From: Vitrella brassicaformis
Lineage: Eukaryota > Sar > Vitrellaceae
Length of the DNA: 64,000 nucleotides
Assembly (NCBI GenBank): GCA_001179505.1
Contig: CDMY01000113.1
Span: 45,672-109,671 of the forward strand
Reading direction: 5' to 3'
The position numbers and the translations under genes were made by a program. Positions within the stretch are counted from its first letter, which is position 1, and each line of letters begins with the position of its first letter. Positions 42,643 to 53,962 of the stretch are shown here, in pieces. The notes below the pieces were generated by a model. It did not search any database. It saw nothing but the letters and a program-made list of their open reading frames with translations, and was not told where the DNA came from.

Positions 42643-45600
42643 ATGCTTCGCGAACCGCCCAGACGTCGCACACAAAGCATGCCGCCTCCATCTCGATGGG
42701 ACGAATGGAAGTTGATGCTGGGCGTGAGAAGGTTCGTCCTTCGTGCCGCCGACAAACTCGCCGGCTCCATCGTCACGCAAGGCGGAGCGCCGAGCCCGTC
42801 AGCCATGTACGAATGGCTCCTGAGTCAGCCGTGTCAATACCGTGCGCTCATCAACATTGACGTCCCACGGTAAGGCATGGGAGGTGATGGATTGGATGGG
42901 AGGAGCAAGGCATACAATGGCATGCATCACCCATGGCACATCTGTATATCTGTATTGTTGCAGAACGTTGAGCTGCGCAAAGGTGTTGACGGACGAGAGG
43001 AAGAGCATGTTGACCAACATACTGGTGAGCGGGAGCTGATAAGGAATGATGTGGTGACGGGACGTGTGCAGTGCATATTCTCCCCTCCCCTCCCCTCCTC
43101 TCCCCTGTGTGTGTGGTGTGTGTGCGCAGATAGCATACGCCAACTACGACACATCCACGGGCTACATCCAGGGCTTCGGCAACATCGCAGGTGGGTGAAC
43201 GAGCTGCTCAGAAGACGCACAGGCATCACGCCCTCACCGAACCGACCCTTGGTTGTGTCTGTCTGTCTGTCTGTCTGCATGCGTGTGTTGTGTTGTGTGA
43301 TGCAGTCGTGTTGTTGGTTGTGTCTGAGTGGCGCGAGGAGGAGGCGTTCTGGGCACTGGTCGCCCTCATGCAAGGCAGGGGATACCGACACTTCTTCAAA
43401 AACGACTTCCGCGAACTGACCCGATACGAGAAAGGTGTGCATCCATCCATCCATCCATCCATCCATCGATGGCCCAGCCATTCACGAGTGTGGCGACCTG
43501 CGCCACCTCTATGTATCTTCCCTCCCTGTGTGTGCCGTTCCGTCCCTTCAGTCTTCGGCTATATGTTGAGCCGCGAGTTGCCGGAGCTAGAGGCTCACCT
43601 CACTGCAGTGGACTTCCCCCCCACACGCTCTATCACGCCCAAATGGTGAGTTAGCTGAGGAGCGGACACGGATGCATCCGCGACGCATCCGTCCAGTTGG
43701 TCACGCCTGACGGTCTGTGTGTCTGTGTGTGTGTCTGTGTGTGTGTCAGGTTTTTGTCTGGTTTTGCGCAGGCGTTGCCCCTGAATGTGGTGATCCCCAT
43801 TTGGGACCGCATTCTAGCGGAGGGGATGCCGTTTATCATCAGTGTCGCCATGGCCATGTTGGCAGTAAGCACACCACTACACCACACCACACGGAAGCGA
43901 ACAACAGCATCCCACGCGACACGTATGCCTTTCTCTCTTGTCCCCTCTGTCAGGAAATGACGCCGTCGTTGGTCAGGATGGATGACAAACAGACGTACCA
44001 TGCGTTTCTGCACGTCAAGGAGAACAGCAACTTCGCCGGCCCCCAGGCGGCTGCCCGGCTCATCCACCGCGCCAAACGCTTCCCCGTTCCCATGCCTCTG
44101 CAGATGGTGCGCACATCAACAATAGCCGTGGCGTCAGAATGTGTGGCTCATCCCTCTCGTGTGTATGTCCTTCCTGCAGTATTTGTTGCGCACCCGTGAC
44201 GGTTTCGAGTCAGATGACGACCGTTTTGCCCACGCCAAGGCGGTGTCCGAGTCCATCCGCCGGCTCGTCCGCCGCCACGTGCGCCCCCCACCCATCCCGC
44301 CCGACACCGTCCTGGGGCAATTCCTCAGACACATCTCGCTCAGAGAGGCAGAGGAGGCACGCGAGAGGCGCCGACACAGCGGCTCCTTCCAGCAACCCGC
44401 CGAGGTGTCCACGCCCCCCGCACGGACGGACCGATCGGTCACTCGCGACATCCGCAAGAACTCCTCCGACTCGCTGGTGCTGAGCCCCAACAGGGCGGCG
44501 TCTGTGGACCCGGGGAAGCGGCGGTTCATCCCAGTCAATGCCCGTCCGCCTCCACCCCCTTACGGCCTGCGTCCCCTGATGTGGCGTGCTCGCGCGATGC
44601 CTGTGCCGTGCTGCTACATGCCTTCTCCCAACCTGCAGATGCCTCAGATGCCCCAGAGCGGACCGGCAGCCATCCCACTGCCCCCGCCCATGCGTGCGAT
44701 TCCCCGGCCGTGGCGCCCGCCGGGTGCTGCTCCGCCCCTGCCGAACCAGGTGTTGAAGCGCGATGCGAATGCCGACGCACCGGGAACGGCTCGTGTGCGG
44801 GGCCGCTCCTTGAGCACTGTGGTCGAGGAGGAGCACGGTGGAGAAGCGGGGAGCAGTGGGGAGGGCGCCATGAGTGAGACTGACGCTTTGCCGTTCAATC
44901 AGAACCTCGACGTTGCCATTGGGCAGCTCCTCGACGAGTAGGAGGGCGGGAGGGAGACGCGGGATGCCGCCCACTCATGGTCCTTATCTTTCTGTCTTTC
45001 TCCCTTTGTTGTGTCTGTCCTGTCAGGCGTGCTTTTTTGTCGCAAGGCGGCATTCGTCCACCCGCTTCTCTCAGTGACCTAATGTCCTTCATGTAAGCAC
45101 CGAAACACAGACCATCAGACACCAATGAACCACCCCTCCCTCCCCTCTGTGTGTGTGTCCCACCGTTTCTGTCCTCAGGCCCACCCCGGCCATCCAGGAA
45201 GAGCCCACCCACACCAACGCCGCCCCCTCTCTCTCGGACACCACATCACCAGATGTGCAGGCCCGGCAGCTCGTGCCTCCTGCCCCCACCGAGAATATGA
45301 TTAACGAAGCCACAGTACGACCCCATGACAACCACCCCAACGACCTTCCCAACGATCCCATCATCCCAGCAGTCACGCGCCACATCGTCGGCGGCTCGAC
45401 GGAGCGTAAGGCCTCCGTGGGCACAGATAGCACCGCTGTGACGGCGCGGGAGAGAGAAAAGGAGAAGGAGAAGGAGAAGAAGCGGCGGTTCACATTCACC
45501 CTGAGGCTCCCGTGGGGCAGGCGGGTGGGCATGGGCATGGGCACGTGCGCAGGCAAAGATAAGGAGAGGAACGGCGAGAAGGAGAAGACCAGGAAGGGGA

Positions 45601-45647
45601 TGCGCCGTGTGTTTTCCGGTGTGGGGCGGTGTTTTGGTCGGGTGTAG
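42643..45647 (+). CDS. TBC-domain Rab GTPase-activating protein
   Basis: Exons 42643-42869, 42964-43024, 43130-43190, 43306-43434, 43552-43645, 43750-43864, 43954-44106, 44180-44937, 45027-45092 and 45179-45647 close in phase to 710 aa. The TBC domain spans about residues 20-330. The arginine finger is in INIDVPRTL (Arg76) and the glutamine finger in TGYIQGFGNI (Gln110), so catalytic residues are present though YIQGFGN departs from the usual YxQGMN. Other TBC landmarks: EEAFWALVALMQ, HLTAVDFPPTRSITPKWFLS, GFAQALPLNVVIPIWDRILA. The C-terminal half is disordered, Pro-rich (MRAIPRPWRPPGAAPPLP), then Lys/Arg-rich. It should stimulate Rab GTP hydrolysis in membrane traffic. The exon ending 44937 could instead stop at 44938-44940 (TAG) if unspliced. 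Confidence 0.85.
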
Positions 45648-45992
45648 TTGGGAAAGGGGGAGTGTATTACGGTGCGTGTATTTGTTGTGCTGGCGTCCCC
45701 GCATTTCGTGTGTGTGGAATGGGGGCGGGTTTATGTGAGGTGACTGACGTGGATGTATAGTGACCAACTACCACGTTGACGACCCACTTTTTTGCCAGCC
45801 AACCGGCCCAGCCATGACACGGCTTGATTCGATCGCTCTATTCACATGCACACGAACAAATGGTTCACTCACTCCACACACACACACACACACATTCATT
45901 CATTTGTGCACCATGAACACAACGCACACTGCAATCGTCACAAAACGCCGATCGCCACCCCCACTGCAATGCCACCCCACTCACCCACTCAA
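45648..45992. other. Convergent intergenic region, no gene seen
   Basis: 345 bp between two 3' ends, with a (CA)n tract near 45876-45893. Confidence 0.6.
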
Positions 45993-48509
45993 TCACTGCA
46001 CCACACACAGGGCGCAATCCCCCGGCCGAGGGCGCCTCTCCGGGCTCTGCTGCGTCGGGCTCTGCGTCAGATCGCTCTGGGCCACGGACACCGACACCTC
46101 GATGGGCAGCGTCACCAGCTGACTGTCGTTCTCGCCATGCAGCGACACACTCGCCCTCGTCACCTGGCCCGGCGACACGCATATCGCCGGCTCCCTCGCC
46201 TCGCGCTTCATCACCGGGCTGCTCTTCTTCTTCCGGGTCCTTTGGGGGGATGACCGCACATAAATGGTCCGCTTGTGGACCCCAGGCGAGTCGTCGCCCG
46301 CACCGCATGCCATACTCGAGCAGTAGCAGCCGCACATGCCTCGCTGGGCCGACCGAGTCATGGCCCTGCGAACCTGGAGGTTTGGCGACTGGTCCTGAAT
46401 GGCCGGCAGGGGGCGCGACATGGATGGGGGGTGGCCGTCATTGAGGAGCATGGGTGGGGCTGGGGCGGGCGACGGAGGGGTGGGGATGATGCCGTCGGTC
46501 GCGTGCAGGGTGAGATCGAAGGGGCGGAGGGTGTCGGTGAGCTCGGTCGTCACGCGCCTCAGCTGCGCCGCCTCCTCCTGAGCACGCGACTCGTACCTGA
46601 GCACAAGATACAGAGAAAGGCACAGTGTCTCGGCGGCCATGCACGCGCTTCATTCATGTCGGTGCGCACTGAGTGACTCACCTGTTGAGTGACCTGCGGC
46701 TGACCTCCGCCATCCTCTCGAGGAAGTTGGACTGCAGTGTGGTCTCGAAGCTTGCACTCATCAGCACGATGTACTCGCCGGTGGCGGGCGGGGCCTTGGG
46801 GCACAGCTCCGTCACTTGAATGACGTGGTAGTTGCCGTGCAAAGACACCTGACATTGGCACAAACACAAACCGAAGTTCGATTTGTTGGCCCTCTCTCTC
46901 TCCCCGCCGCCCTGCCCTACCTGTTCGATGAACCAGTCCAGAGTGAAGTCCCTCTCGTAGACGAGCCCCCCCTCCACCTCCTGGGTGCCCTCACCGGCAC
47001 CACGCACACGCCTCGTAAACGACCCATCAGGAAAACGGACAGGCTGGGAGGAGCGGGAGGAATCGAGCGGCGTCAAAAAGTCACCTGCGCAGCAGACAGA
47101 ACAAAGCCATTGAAGTGACCCTTGCCCGTCTTCTCGCTTCGTTTCCCTCACCTCTTCGGCCGTTGTTCTCCCACCAGTCGCGCGGCTCCTCCTCCAGTCG
47201 GGTAGCGTCATCCACACGCACCAGGTCGGCCCCACGGTGCATGGTCCGTCGGCCCTCCCGCCCATCCTTCTCACCGATGTGGTAGTAGAGCACGGGGGGC
47301 GACGTGGGCGACGCCTCGTCCGCACTGCTGCTGCTCGGCGGCTGCGTGCTGCTGCTCCCCGCCGGCAGGATGGCCGCCCTCAGCGTGGGCGTGTTGCCCT
47401 CCTCTCCCTCTGGCTCGGGGCTGTCACGGCCGGTCTTGACGCTCGCAGCAGCGGCGGCCGCTGCACCTTTCTTCTTGTGGCCGGATGACGGGCGAGGGTC
47501 GTGGAGTGAGGGCACTGGGCTGCCGAGCTGGTCTGCGCGAGGCGGCGGCTCGTCGGGAATGATCTCGACCTCGATGGAGATCTGGTCGTCTGCTGGGCCT
47601 ATCACGAGGACACCTGTGGATGGGCGGAGCTGCGACTCAGACGACTGGCCGGCATGGGAGTAGCGGCTGCTTGGGCGGGGGTAGCACTGGTGGTGACGCT
47701 GCCCGTCCAGGTACAGGTTCACCTGCACAGCAAACACACCCAAGGACACAAAGCAAGGGTTGAATGGACGCACTCGACCAGCTGCGCTCGACTCGCTTTC
47801 TCATCTCATTGTCTGTCTCACCCTGGCGCTTTTCTTCTCGTCCGTCTGCTGGTCCCGGACGTCAAGTGCCGCCACAGTAAAGCGCACGTGCGAAGGCCCA
47901 TCACCGGCTTTGTCAGCCTCCCCGGCCTCCAGACGGCGGCTGCACCTCTCCACGTGTGTCTGCATGAGCCGGAAGTAGGCGACCGCCTCGCCCCATGCCT
48001 TGTGCTGCCGGCGGTAGGCGCGGTAGAGCTGGAGGATGAAGCGGGTGAGCTTGTCGCACAGGTCGGGGACGGAGGCGATGGGGCAGTTCTCAGACAGAAA
48101 ACGCGTCAGGCCCTGCACAGCACATGAGAAAGACGAGGCGGCCGGCATCTCTGTGATGGTTCAGCGTGTCATGACTGGTGGCATCGTGTGTGTGTGACGG
48201 CACCTGGTGTCCCTCGCTCTCTTGGTTGAGAAAGTAGCACAGGTCATCGAACTCGGCGGGCCACTGATACCCAGACTGCATCGATCACACAGACACACAC
48301 ACCAGCAGACACAACAGGAGCAAGCGCATCACAGACATCCGTCTCACGAAGTTTGTCACCACTGGCTGCATGCGCGTTGCGCTGCCCACCTGGAAGAGGC
48401 CTTCACATTTGCGCTGCACGTTGCTTCGCAGCAGAGCCGTCAGCGTCTCGTCGACCTCCTGCCCGTCCGCTGCACTTCGATGATGCTGAGACGAAACTTG
48501 CTGCATCAT
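45993..48509 (-). CDS. 662-aa hypothetical protein
   Basis: Exons 48390-48509, 48204-48275, 47822-48112, 47152-47722, 46921-47084, 46682-46848 and 45993-46596 in consistent phase. Start MMQQVSSQHHRSAADGQEVD. The N-terminal ~160 residues look helical and folded: ETLTALLRSNVQRKCEGLFQ, WPAEFDDLCYFLNQESEGHQ, FLSENCPIASVPDLCDKLTR, FILQLYRAYRRQHKAWGEAV. A beta-type segment around VNLYLDG..., a low-complexity Pro/Ser/Ala linker and a second folded part (YERDFTLDWFIEQVSLHGNY, HVIQVTELCPKAPPATGEYI, VLMSASFETTLQSNFLERM) follow. The C-terminal ~200 residues are largely disordered. I do not recognise the family. No signal peptide or TM helix. Confidence 0.7.
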
Positions 48510-48604
48510 CCGGCCGCGGACGAGGCAGGCTGACGGATATGTAATCAAGACACTAAGCAGCCTTCCTTGTCAAGCCTTCGATCAAGCATCTCCCGTCGAG
48601 AATC

Positions 48605-48614
48605 TGCGAGCTAA
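48605..48614 (-). promoter_or_regulatory. AAGCTCGCA-type element (TTAGCTCGCA)
   Basis: Same orientation relative to its gene as at MBF1. Confidence 0.4.
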
Positions 48615-48630
48615 GCTCGGGATTGGATTT

Positions 48631-48640
48631 GAGCTCGCAA
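48631..48640 (+). promoter_or_regulatory. AAGCTCGCA-type element (GAGCTCGCAA)
   Basis: Plus-strand orientation, toward the channel locus; one mismatch at the first base. Confidence 0.4.
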
Positions 48641-48816
48641 GAGTTCGCGTGGCAGATCTCGCTGCATGTGGTGCATGAGGGCGTTAGTTACGCTCATACA
48701 GACCAACCTGGTCCGTTGAGTGGTGACAGTTTCTTGTCCACTTCTCTGCGTGCGCGGCTTTCCTCTTTATCTGTTGCGTGTGTCTTGTTATCGCATCTAT
48801 CTATCACAGCGTGACC

Positions 48817-49610
48817 ATGCGGGCGCACCGGCGGCACACGCACAGCCGGTCACTGTCGTCGGAGAAGATCGACGTCCGGCACCACAGATCTCGGACGACT
48901 ATCGGCCTCTCCGCCGGCCTGGCTCCCTACCTGAAGCCAGCTGCTGGGCTGAGAACCAAGAATGAGGCCAGCCCGCGGCAGCAGCGCTTGGAGAAGGAGT
49001 GTGCACTCGCCATGAGCACCATGGCCCAGGGGTTTGATGTCAAGGTGGCCGCTGACAACTCTGTCGAGGTGCGTTTAGGCAAGGGAGGGAGGGACGGAGG
49101 GAGAGGGGAGGGATGCCTTTCCTGCGGCATTGCTGTGTATGTGTGTGTGTAGGTGATAGTTCCTTCGCTGTTGTTGTCCCGACCTTTGTGGGTCGATATG
49201 ATGCCGGTGTCTGAGATATCGTTCACCATCATGGCGTCACCTACGTTCCCGGCCGACCCGCCACACCTATTCTGTCAAACGAGGGTGCGCAACGGAATAC
49301 CGCGCCTGAGGGTACACGTGGGCAGTGTGTGTGGTTCCTTCGTGCTGTTTGTTGGATCCAGTTCTGTTTCCCTTCGTTGGTCGACGGTCGGGACCTTATT
49401 TTTGACGTCATGCCTGCACCCTGGTGAGCACGGTACGGCACTGCAGCGCCAACCTTTGCTCCAACAAATGGATGGACGGATGGCTGGTGCAGGGGCTCCG
49501 TGTCGTTCGACCAGATCATTCGGGCCCTGCCCAGCTTCATCGGTGGGTACTCAGATGACTAACTGACCCACACGCAGACAGACAGGCAAAGCAGAGCCTC
49601 TTTCTTCCCC

Positions 49611-49643
<33 letters not shown>

Positions 49644-50876
49644 TTATCTCATCCCAGACCGCGTCGCCACTTGCTGTCCCGCTGCCAACTCAAGGTAAGC
49701 ACTCAGAAGACACACTTCACTCACCCACTCACCACTTGCTATCCCTGCCATCTATCGGTTGTCAGTTCTGACCCCCCCTCCACCCCGGCCACCCCGGCTC
49801 CCATGCCGCTTGAGACGCCCAAAAGCCCCTACACACTCCCACCGGGATTCTTCCGCCGTCGTCTGCCTTCGATGCTTGAGACTTACATCGACCCTGTGAG
49901 CGGCCTGTCGATCGTGCCGTGCTTCGAGTGCTCGGAGCTTCAAGCGAGCCGTGAGGAAAAGGAAAAACCCCTTTCCTTCGAGCTGCAGTGGACTGGGAGG
50001 CGAGTCTGCAGGATCGACAGAAGGTCGGACAGTTACGGTGTGGGGTGGGCTGATCTGGTCGTCAGTCATATGTGTGTGTGTGTGTGTGTGTGTGTAGGTA
50101 TTTGTTTCTGTCTGAGGGTGCCTTGTGTTGTATTGAAGAAGTGTGCAAGAAGGGGCGCGCCCCGTCGGAGGGGTCGGAATTCACTGACAAGTGAGTATGA
50201 TCAAGCAATGTCGCCGTGCCGCCGTGCATCGCTCTTGGATATGGTGTGTGGTGGGATGTGACGTGACGTGATGTGATGTGATGTGTTGTCTTGTGTTGAG
50301 CAGTGGCACTGATTCCTTGCAGCAGGCGCCGCGCGAGAAGGGGGACGTCAACGAGTCCACCACGTTGAACTTTGGGCGAGCTTTGGTTCGCTCTGGAACG
50401 GATGCCTTGGAGGCGTTGGGCCATCTGGCGATGTGCGGAGAGGTCAAGTTCTGGGGCCACCTGCCGCTGCTCGAACACGTCATACGCAGGGTCAGGAGTG
50501 GGTGGGTGGGGTGGGTGGGGTGAAAGCCTGGGTTGGCTTGGCGTGTGTGGATGTGGTGTGGTGTTGGATGGATGGATGCAGGGCAATGAAGTGACCTTTG
50601 TGTTCGGCCGGTCGTCGCACAGCAACATACCTGAGGAGATGATGTGTGCCGACAAACAGGTGGCTGTTTGTGGGTGGGTGGGTTGGTGCACTTCACCTAC
50701 CTACCTGGCTGGCTGGCCGATTCGGTCGTCACCTTACCATCTTTGCTTACGCCATGTGGTGGGGTGGGGTGGGGTGGTGCGGTGTGGTGTGGTTGGTGCA
50801 GACCTTGATAATGGAGGTGCCAAAGACCTTCCTGCGCATCCTCGAGGCACACATGGCCAAACTCAAATGCCGTTAG
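48817..50876 (+). CDS. N-terminal half of channel locus: E2/RWD-like domain protein
   Basis: Exons 48817-49068, 49153-49284, 49362-49423, 49493-49542, 49658-49694, 49766-50023, 50098-50190, 50304-50490, 50582-50659 and 50802-50871, all in phase. After an Arg/His-rich start, residues about 75-175 resemble a ubiquitin-conjugating-enzyme/RWD fold: LWVDMMPVSEISFTIMASPT, FPADPPHLFCQTR, FPSLVDGRDLIFDVMPAPW and FDQIIRALPSFI; no catalytic Cys context is evident. A Pro-rich linker leads to a possible PH-like part (WTGRRVCRIDRRYLFLSEGA, NEVTFVFGRSSHSNIPEEMM, LIMEVPKTFLRILEAHMAKL). Reading on unspliced hits TAG at 50874-50876. But GTTAGT at 50872 is a usable donor that joins in phase to the channel exon at 50960. 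With only ~50 bp between, I favour one transcript and a 1,114-aa fusion. Confidence 0.6.
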
Positions 50877-50925
50877 TAGACACAGACAGACAGACAGACA
50901 GACAGAGAGAGAAGATCTGATAAAT

Positions 50926-53900
50926 ATGCTTGTCGCTCCCACCCCACCCATGTGTGCAGAGTGGACCACTCGTGACGAGACGGAGGGGCCGCAGAGGATG
51001 ATTCGGGAGGTGGAGTTTGAACGAAGGCAGCTCATTGTGCGAATCCCAAGCGACAGCGCACCCGAAACATGTACCGACACACCGCCAAAGACACAGGAAG
51101 ACAGCACGACATGGCACCCCTCACCCCAACTTCCTTCCCATTTCTCTCTTTCAGTGGCCAAGAAGACCTACACCTTCACAATGAAGAACACGGGTCTGCC
51201 CTTCTCTCGGTCCGCCACGTTTGACGACGTGCGGCTCAACGGCCAGACCACCTGCGGGCGGGAGGAGACCGCCGAGGAGGGGGTGGGCCGTGACCGTGAC
51301 ATCAGCATCATCACCTTGCAACGTCCCGCCGAGGATGCGACCAGGAGTGAGAGGATCATGTGGCGCATGGGCAGGCGCATCCACAAGACCATCCAGCCTC
51401 TCACCACGTGGTTCCAAGAGGTAGGTCCATACCTGCAGAAGCCTTCATTCCCTCCACGTGCTGTATGTGTGAAATCGTGTCTGCAGGCGGTCGAGGACGG
51501 GTCTCGCGGCATGTCTCGCGCCATCGCCAGCCCCAACCGGTGGCAGCTGTTCGCCCTGGGGCCGACCCTCGAGACGCTCTCTTTCTCCATCATCCTCCTC
51601 AACTGCATTGCTGTCGGCCTCGAAACATCACTCAGGTCAGTCGAGATGACAACACGAGATCCCAGTGGAGCGAGGTCGTTGCGCATGGCGTGGATGCTGA
51701 TTGCAGGGCTCAGCGTGCCCAGCGTCAGAGCGACGAGGAAAATCCGGGGGAAGACTGGCGTGAGCACCGCTACTGGGAGGACGTGCTTCGGATCATCCAG
51801 TACTGCTGCCTGGCCAGCTTCGTTGTGGAGATCGCATTCAAGCTGGTGGCACTTGGCGGGAAGTACTTCTTCACCGACCGATACAACACGATCGACCTCT
51901 TCATACTGCTCATTACGGTGCCGCCGTGGGTCATCGCGTGGATCATCTACCGCAAACACGGCGGTGGCGGGGAGCACTACGCAACACAGGCGTGGAGGAA
52001 GCTGGTCATCCTTCGTGTATTCCGGGCGCTTCGGCTCGCGAGGGTCCTCAGGCACACGGCATTTTTCAAAGAGGTGCGGTGCAGAGAGAGGGAACGGGGG
52101 CGACGCAACGCAACGCAACGCAACGAGCGTGTACCTCATGTTTTGTGTCCTCTCTCTGTCGTGTCGCGTGTGTGTGTTTCCATACATCCCCTCCCTGATG
52201 CATGCCATGCCATGCCATGCAGCTGTGGATGTTGACGAGCGGCATCACGTACAGCCTGAAGACCCTCCTCTGGGGAGCTTTCATCACTGCCCTGTTGCTG
52301 TACGTCTTTGCGGTGTTCGGGACGACCATGATTGCACACGCCCCCATGTACCGGGACTGCCTCCAGCTCCGTGACGAGGATGATCCTGAGTGCACTAACC
52401 CCAGGAAGTGCTGCGTGTTGAAGCTGAAGGACGGAGAGGACATCACGAGAGAGGAGGCCTACGAGAGGGAGTACGAGAGGGACTGGCGGGTGCAAGACCA
52501 TTTCGGGACCGTGGTGCAGTCGATGAAGACGTTGTTTGGGATCATGACACTCGACGACTGGGTGAGGGGTGAGATGGAGTTGGGTCGAGAGACCAAAAGA
52601 CCTGTGCGTTCTTTCTTTGGAATATACATAATGTGTGTACGTCTGTTTGTGGTGCAGGGTGAGACGGTGGAGGAGGTGATTGAGACGCAGCCGTGGATGT
52701 GGCTCTTCTTCGCCAGCTTCATCGCCGTCAGTGTCTTCGCTCTCACCAACCTCATCACCGCCGTCCTTGTCGAGAGCGCCACACACGTAAGAACCCATCC
52801 ATCCATCCATTCATCCATTCATCCATTCATTGGTCCGCCCACCACGCATCATGATCCTTTGTGTCTTTGGTCAGATCGCCCGTGAGGACGAGGCGATAGA
52901 AAAAGAGAGGGCCTTCACAAAGCTGAGGCGCACCCTCATGCGCCTGATCGACGATTTCTACGACCACGGCCTCCACGCGGGCGCCCCCACACGGTCGTCG
53001 GGCACGCCCCTGACGCATGACGTCGATATGGTCTCCCGCGCCACACTGAGGAAAGTTATCGCGTCACCTGAGCTAAAGGTGAGTAGACCAGCCCGAAGAC
53101 GGGCTGCGAGGGATGGACGGACGGACGGATGGATGGATGGATGGGTGTGGTGCAGCCTCTGTTGAAGGTTTATGAGGTTCACGAGCCCGAGTTGGCTCTC
53201 CTGGTGGAGGAGCTGTTCGACGGCAGGAGCCACCAGACAATTAGAGTGGATGAGTTTATCTTCGGCGTCCAGAATTTAAGGGTAAGTAGAAGAGACATGC
53301 ACACAGACAGACAGACAGACAGGGATGCAATGGTGCCCCCATCGCCTTTCCTTTGTGATTTCAGGGTCCCGCCAAGAGCAAGGATCTGTTGCACCTGATG
53401 GGCAACATCAATGCCAACAAGGAGGCCATCATCAAGATGCACAACGAGCACAAGAGCCTCCTCCGGGCACAGCAGCGACAAGTCATGGCCAGCATCAACG
53501 AGCTCAGGGACACCCTCGCGTAAGCAAGAAGCATCACACACGCGCGCAGAGATGTCAGGCAGACGGACAAGGACGCCTGTCTCTGCTTTCTCCCTTCCTC
53601 CCTATCCTCCCTGCCTTCAGGGTTCTCTCCCGCGACACCTGTTCGATCTTCACGAGCGACACCTTGACCACCCCGGGTCAGGGTGCGACTGTGGCTCCCG
53701 TGCGCGCCATGTCCCCCGGCCGACACAGGAGCCCCGACAGCTATGGAGGGTGCAGTGGCGGTGGCAATTTCCTGGACAGCATCTCCTCGCCCGTGCGGAC
53801 GTCGACGGAGACGATGGGAGGGGGGAGGGGGGTCACGACGGGAGGCCATCGGAACACCACAATCCACCGATACGGTGGACGGGGGAGGAGGCACAGATGA
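50926..53900 (+). CDS. Single-domain six-TM voltage-gated cation channel
   Basis: Exons 50960-51070, 51155-51420, 51487-51635, 51707-52073, 52223-52561, 52658-52786, 52875-53078, 53156-53281, 53365-53519 and 53621-53900. If independent, it could start at ATG 50926; I prefer in-phase splicing to the upstream half. S1 LETLSFSIILLNCIAVGLET; S2 IIQYCCLASFVVEIAFKLVA; S3 YNTIDLFILLITVPPWVIAW; S4 ILRVFRALRLARVLRHT with five arginines at every third position; S5 LLWGAFITALLLYVFAVFGT; pore TLFGIMTLDDW-GETVEE; S6 WLFFASFIAVSVFALTNLIT. The tail has a degenerate EF-hand (ELFDGRSHQTIRVDEFIFGV, then QNLRGPAKSKDLLHL) and a short coiled coil, as in alveolate channels. A TLDDW filter with acidic residues suggests Na+ and/or Ca2+ selectivity (inference). 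Plasma or flagellar membrane likely. Confidence 0.85.
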
Positions 53901-53956
53901 GGATGGGTGAGGGAAGGCCTGAGCGGTTTTGTGTGTGGGGTTCTACCCTACTTTAT

Positions 53957-53962
53957 AATAAA
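53957..53962 (+). terminator. Possible polyadenylation signal AATAAA
   Basis: AATAAA 57 nt after the channel stop codon. Confidence 0.4.

Larger units (their letters stand above)
48510..48816. promoter_or_regulatory. Divergent promoter, 662-aa gene / channel locus
   Basis: 307-bp head-to-head spacer containing AAGCTCGCA-type elements facing both ways: TGCGAGCTAA (48605-48614, toward the minus gene, 96 nt from its ATG) and GAGCTCGCAA (48631-48640, toward the plus gene, about 180 nt from its ATG). Confidence 0.5.

Noticed and set aside
49424-49492. Exon CANLCSNKWMDGWLVQ (49457-49542) in the channel locus
   Set aside because: Using the acceptor at 49490-49492 instead keeps the frame and gives the more protein-like GSVSFDQIIRALPSFI.
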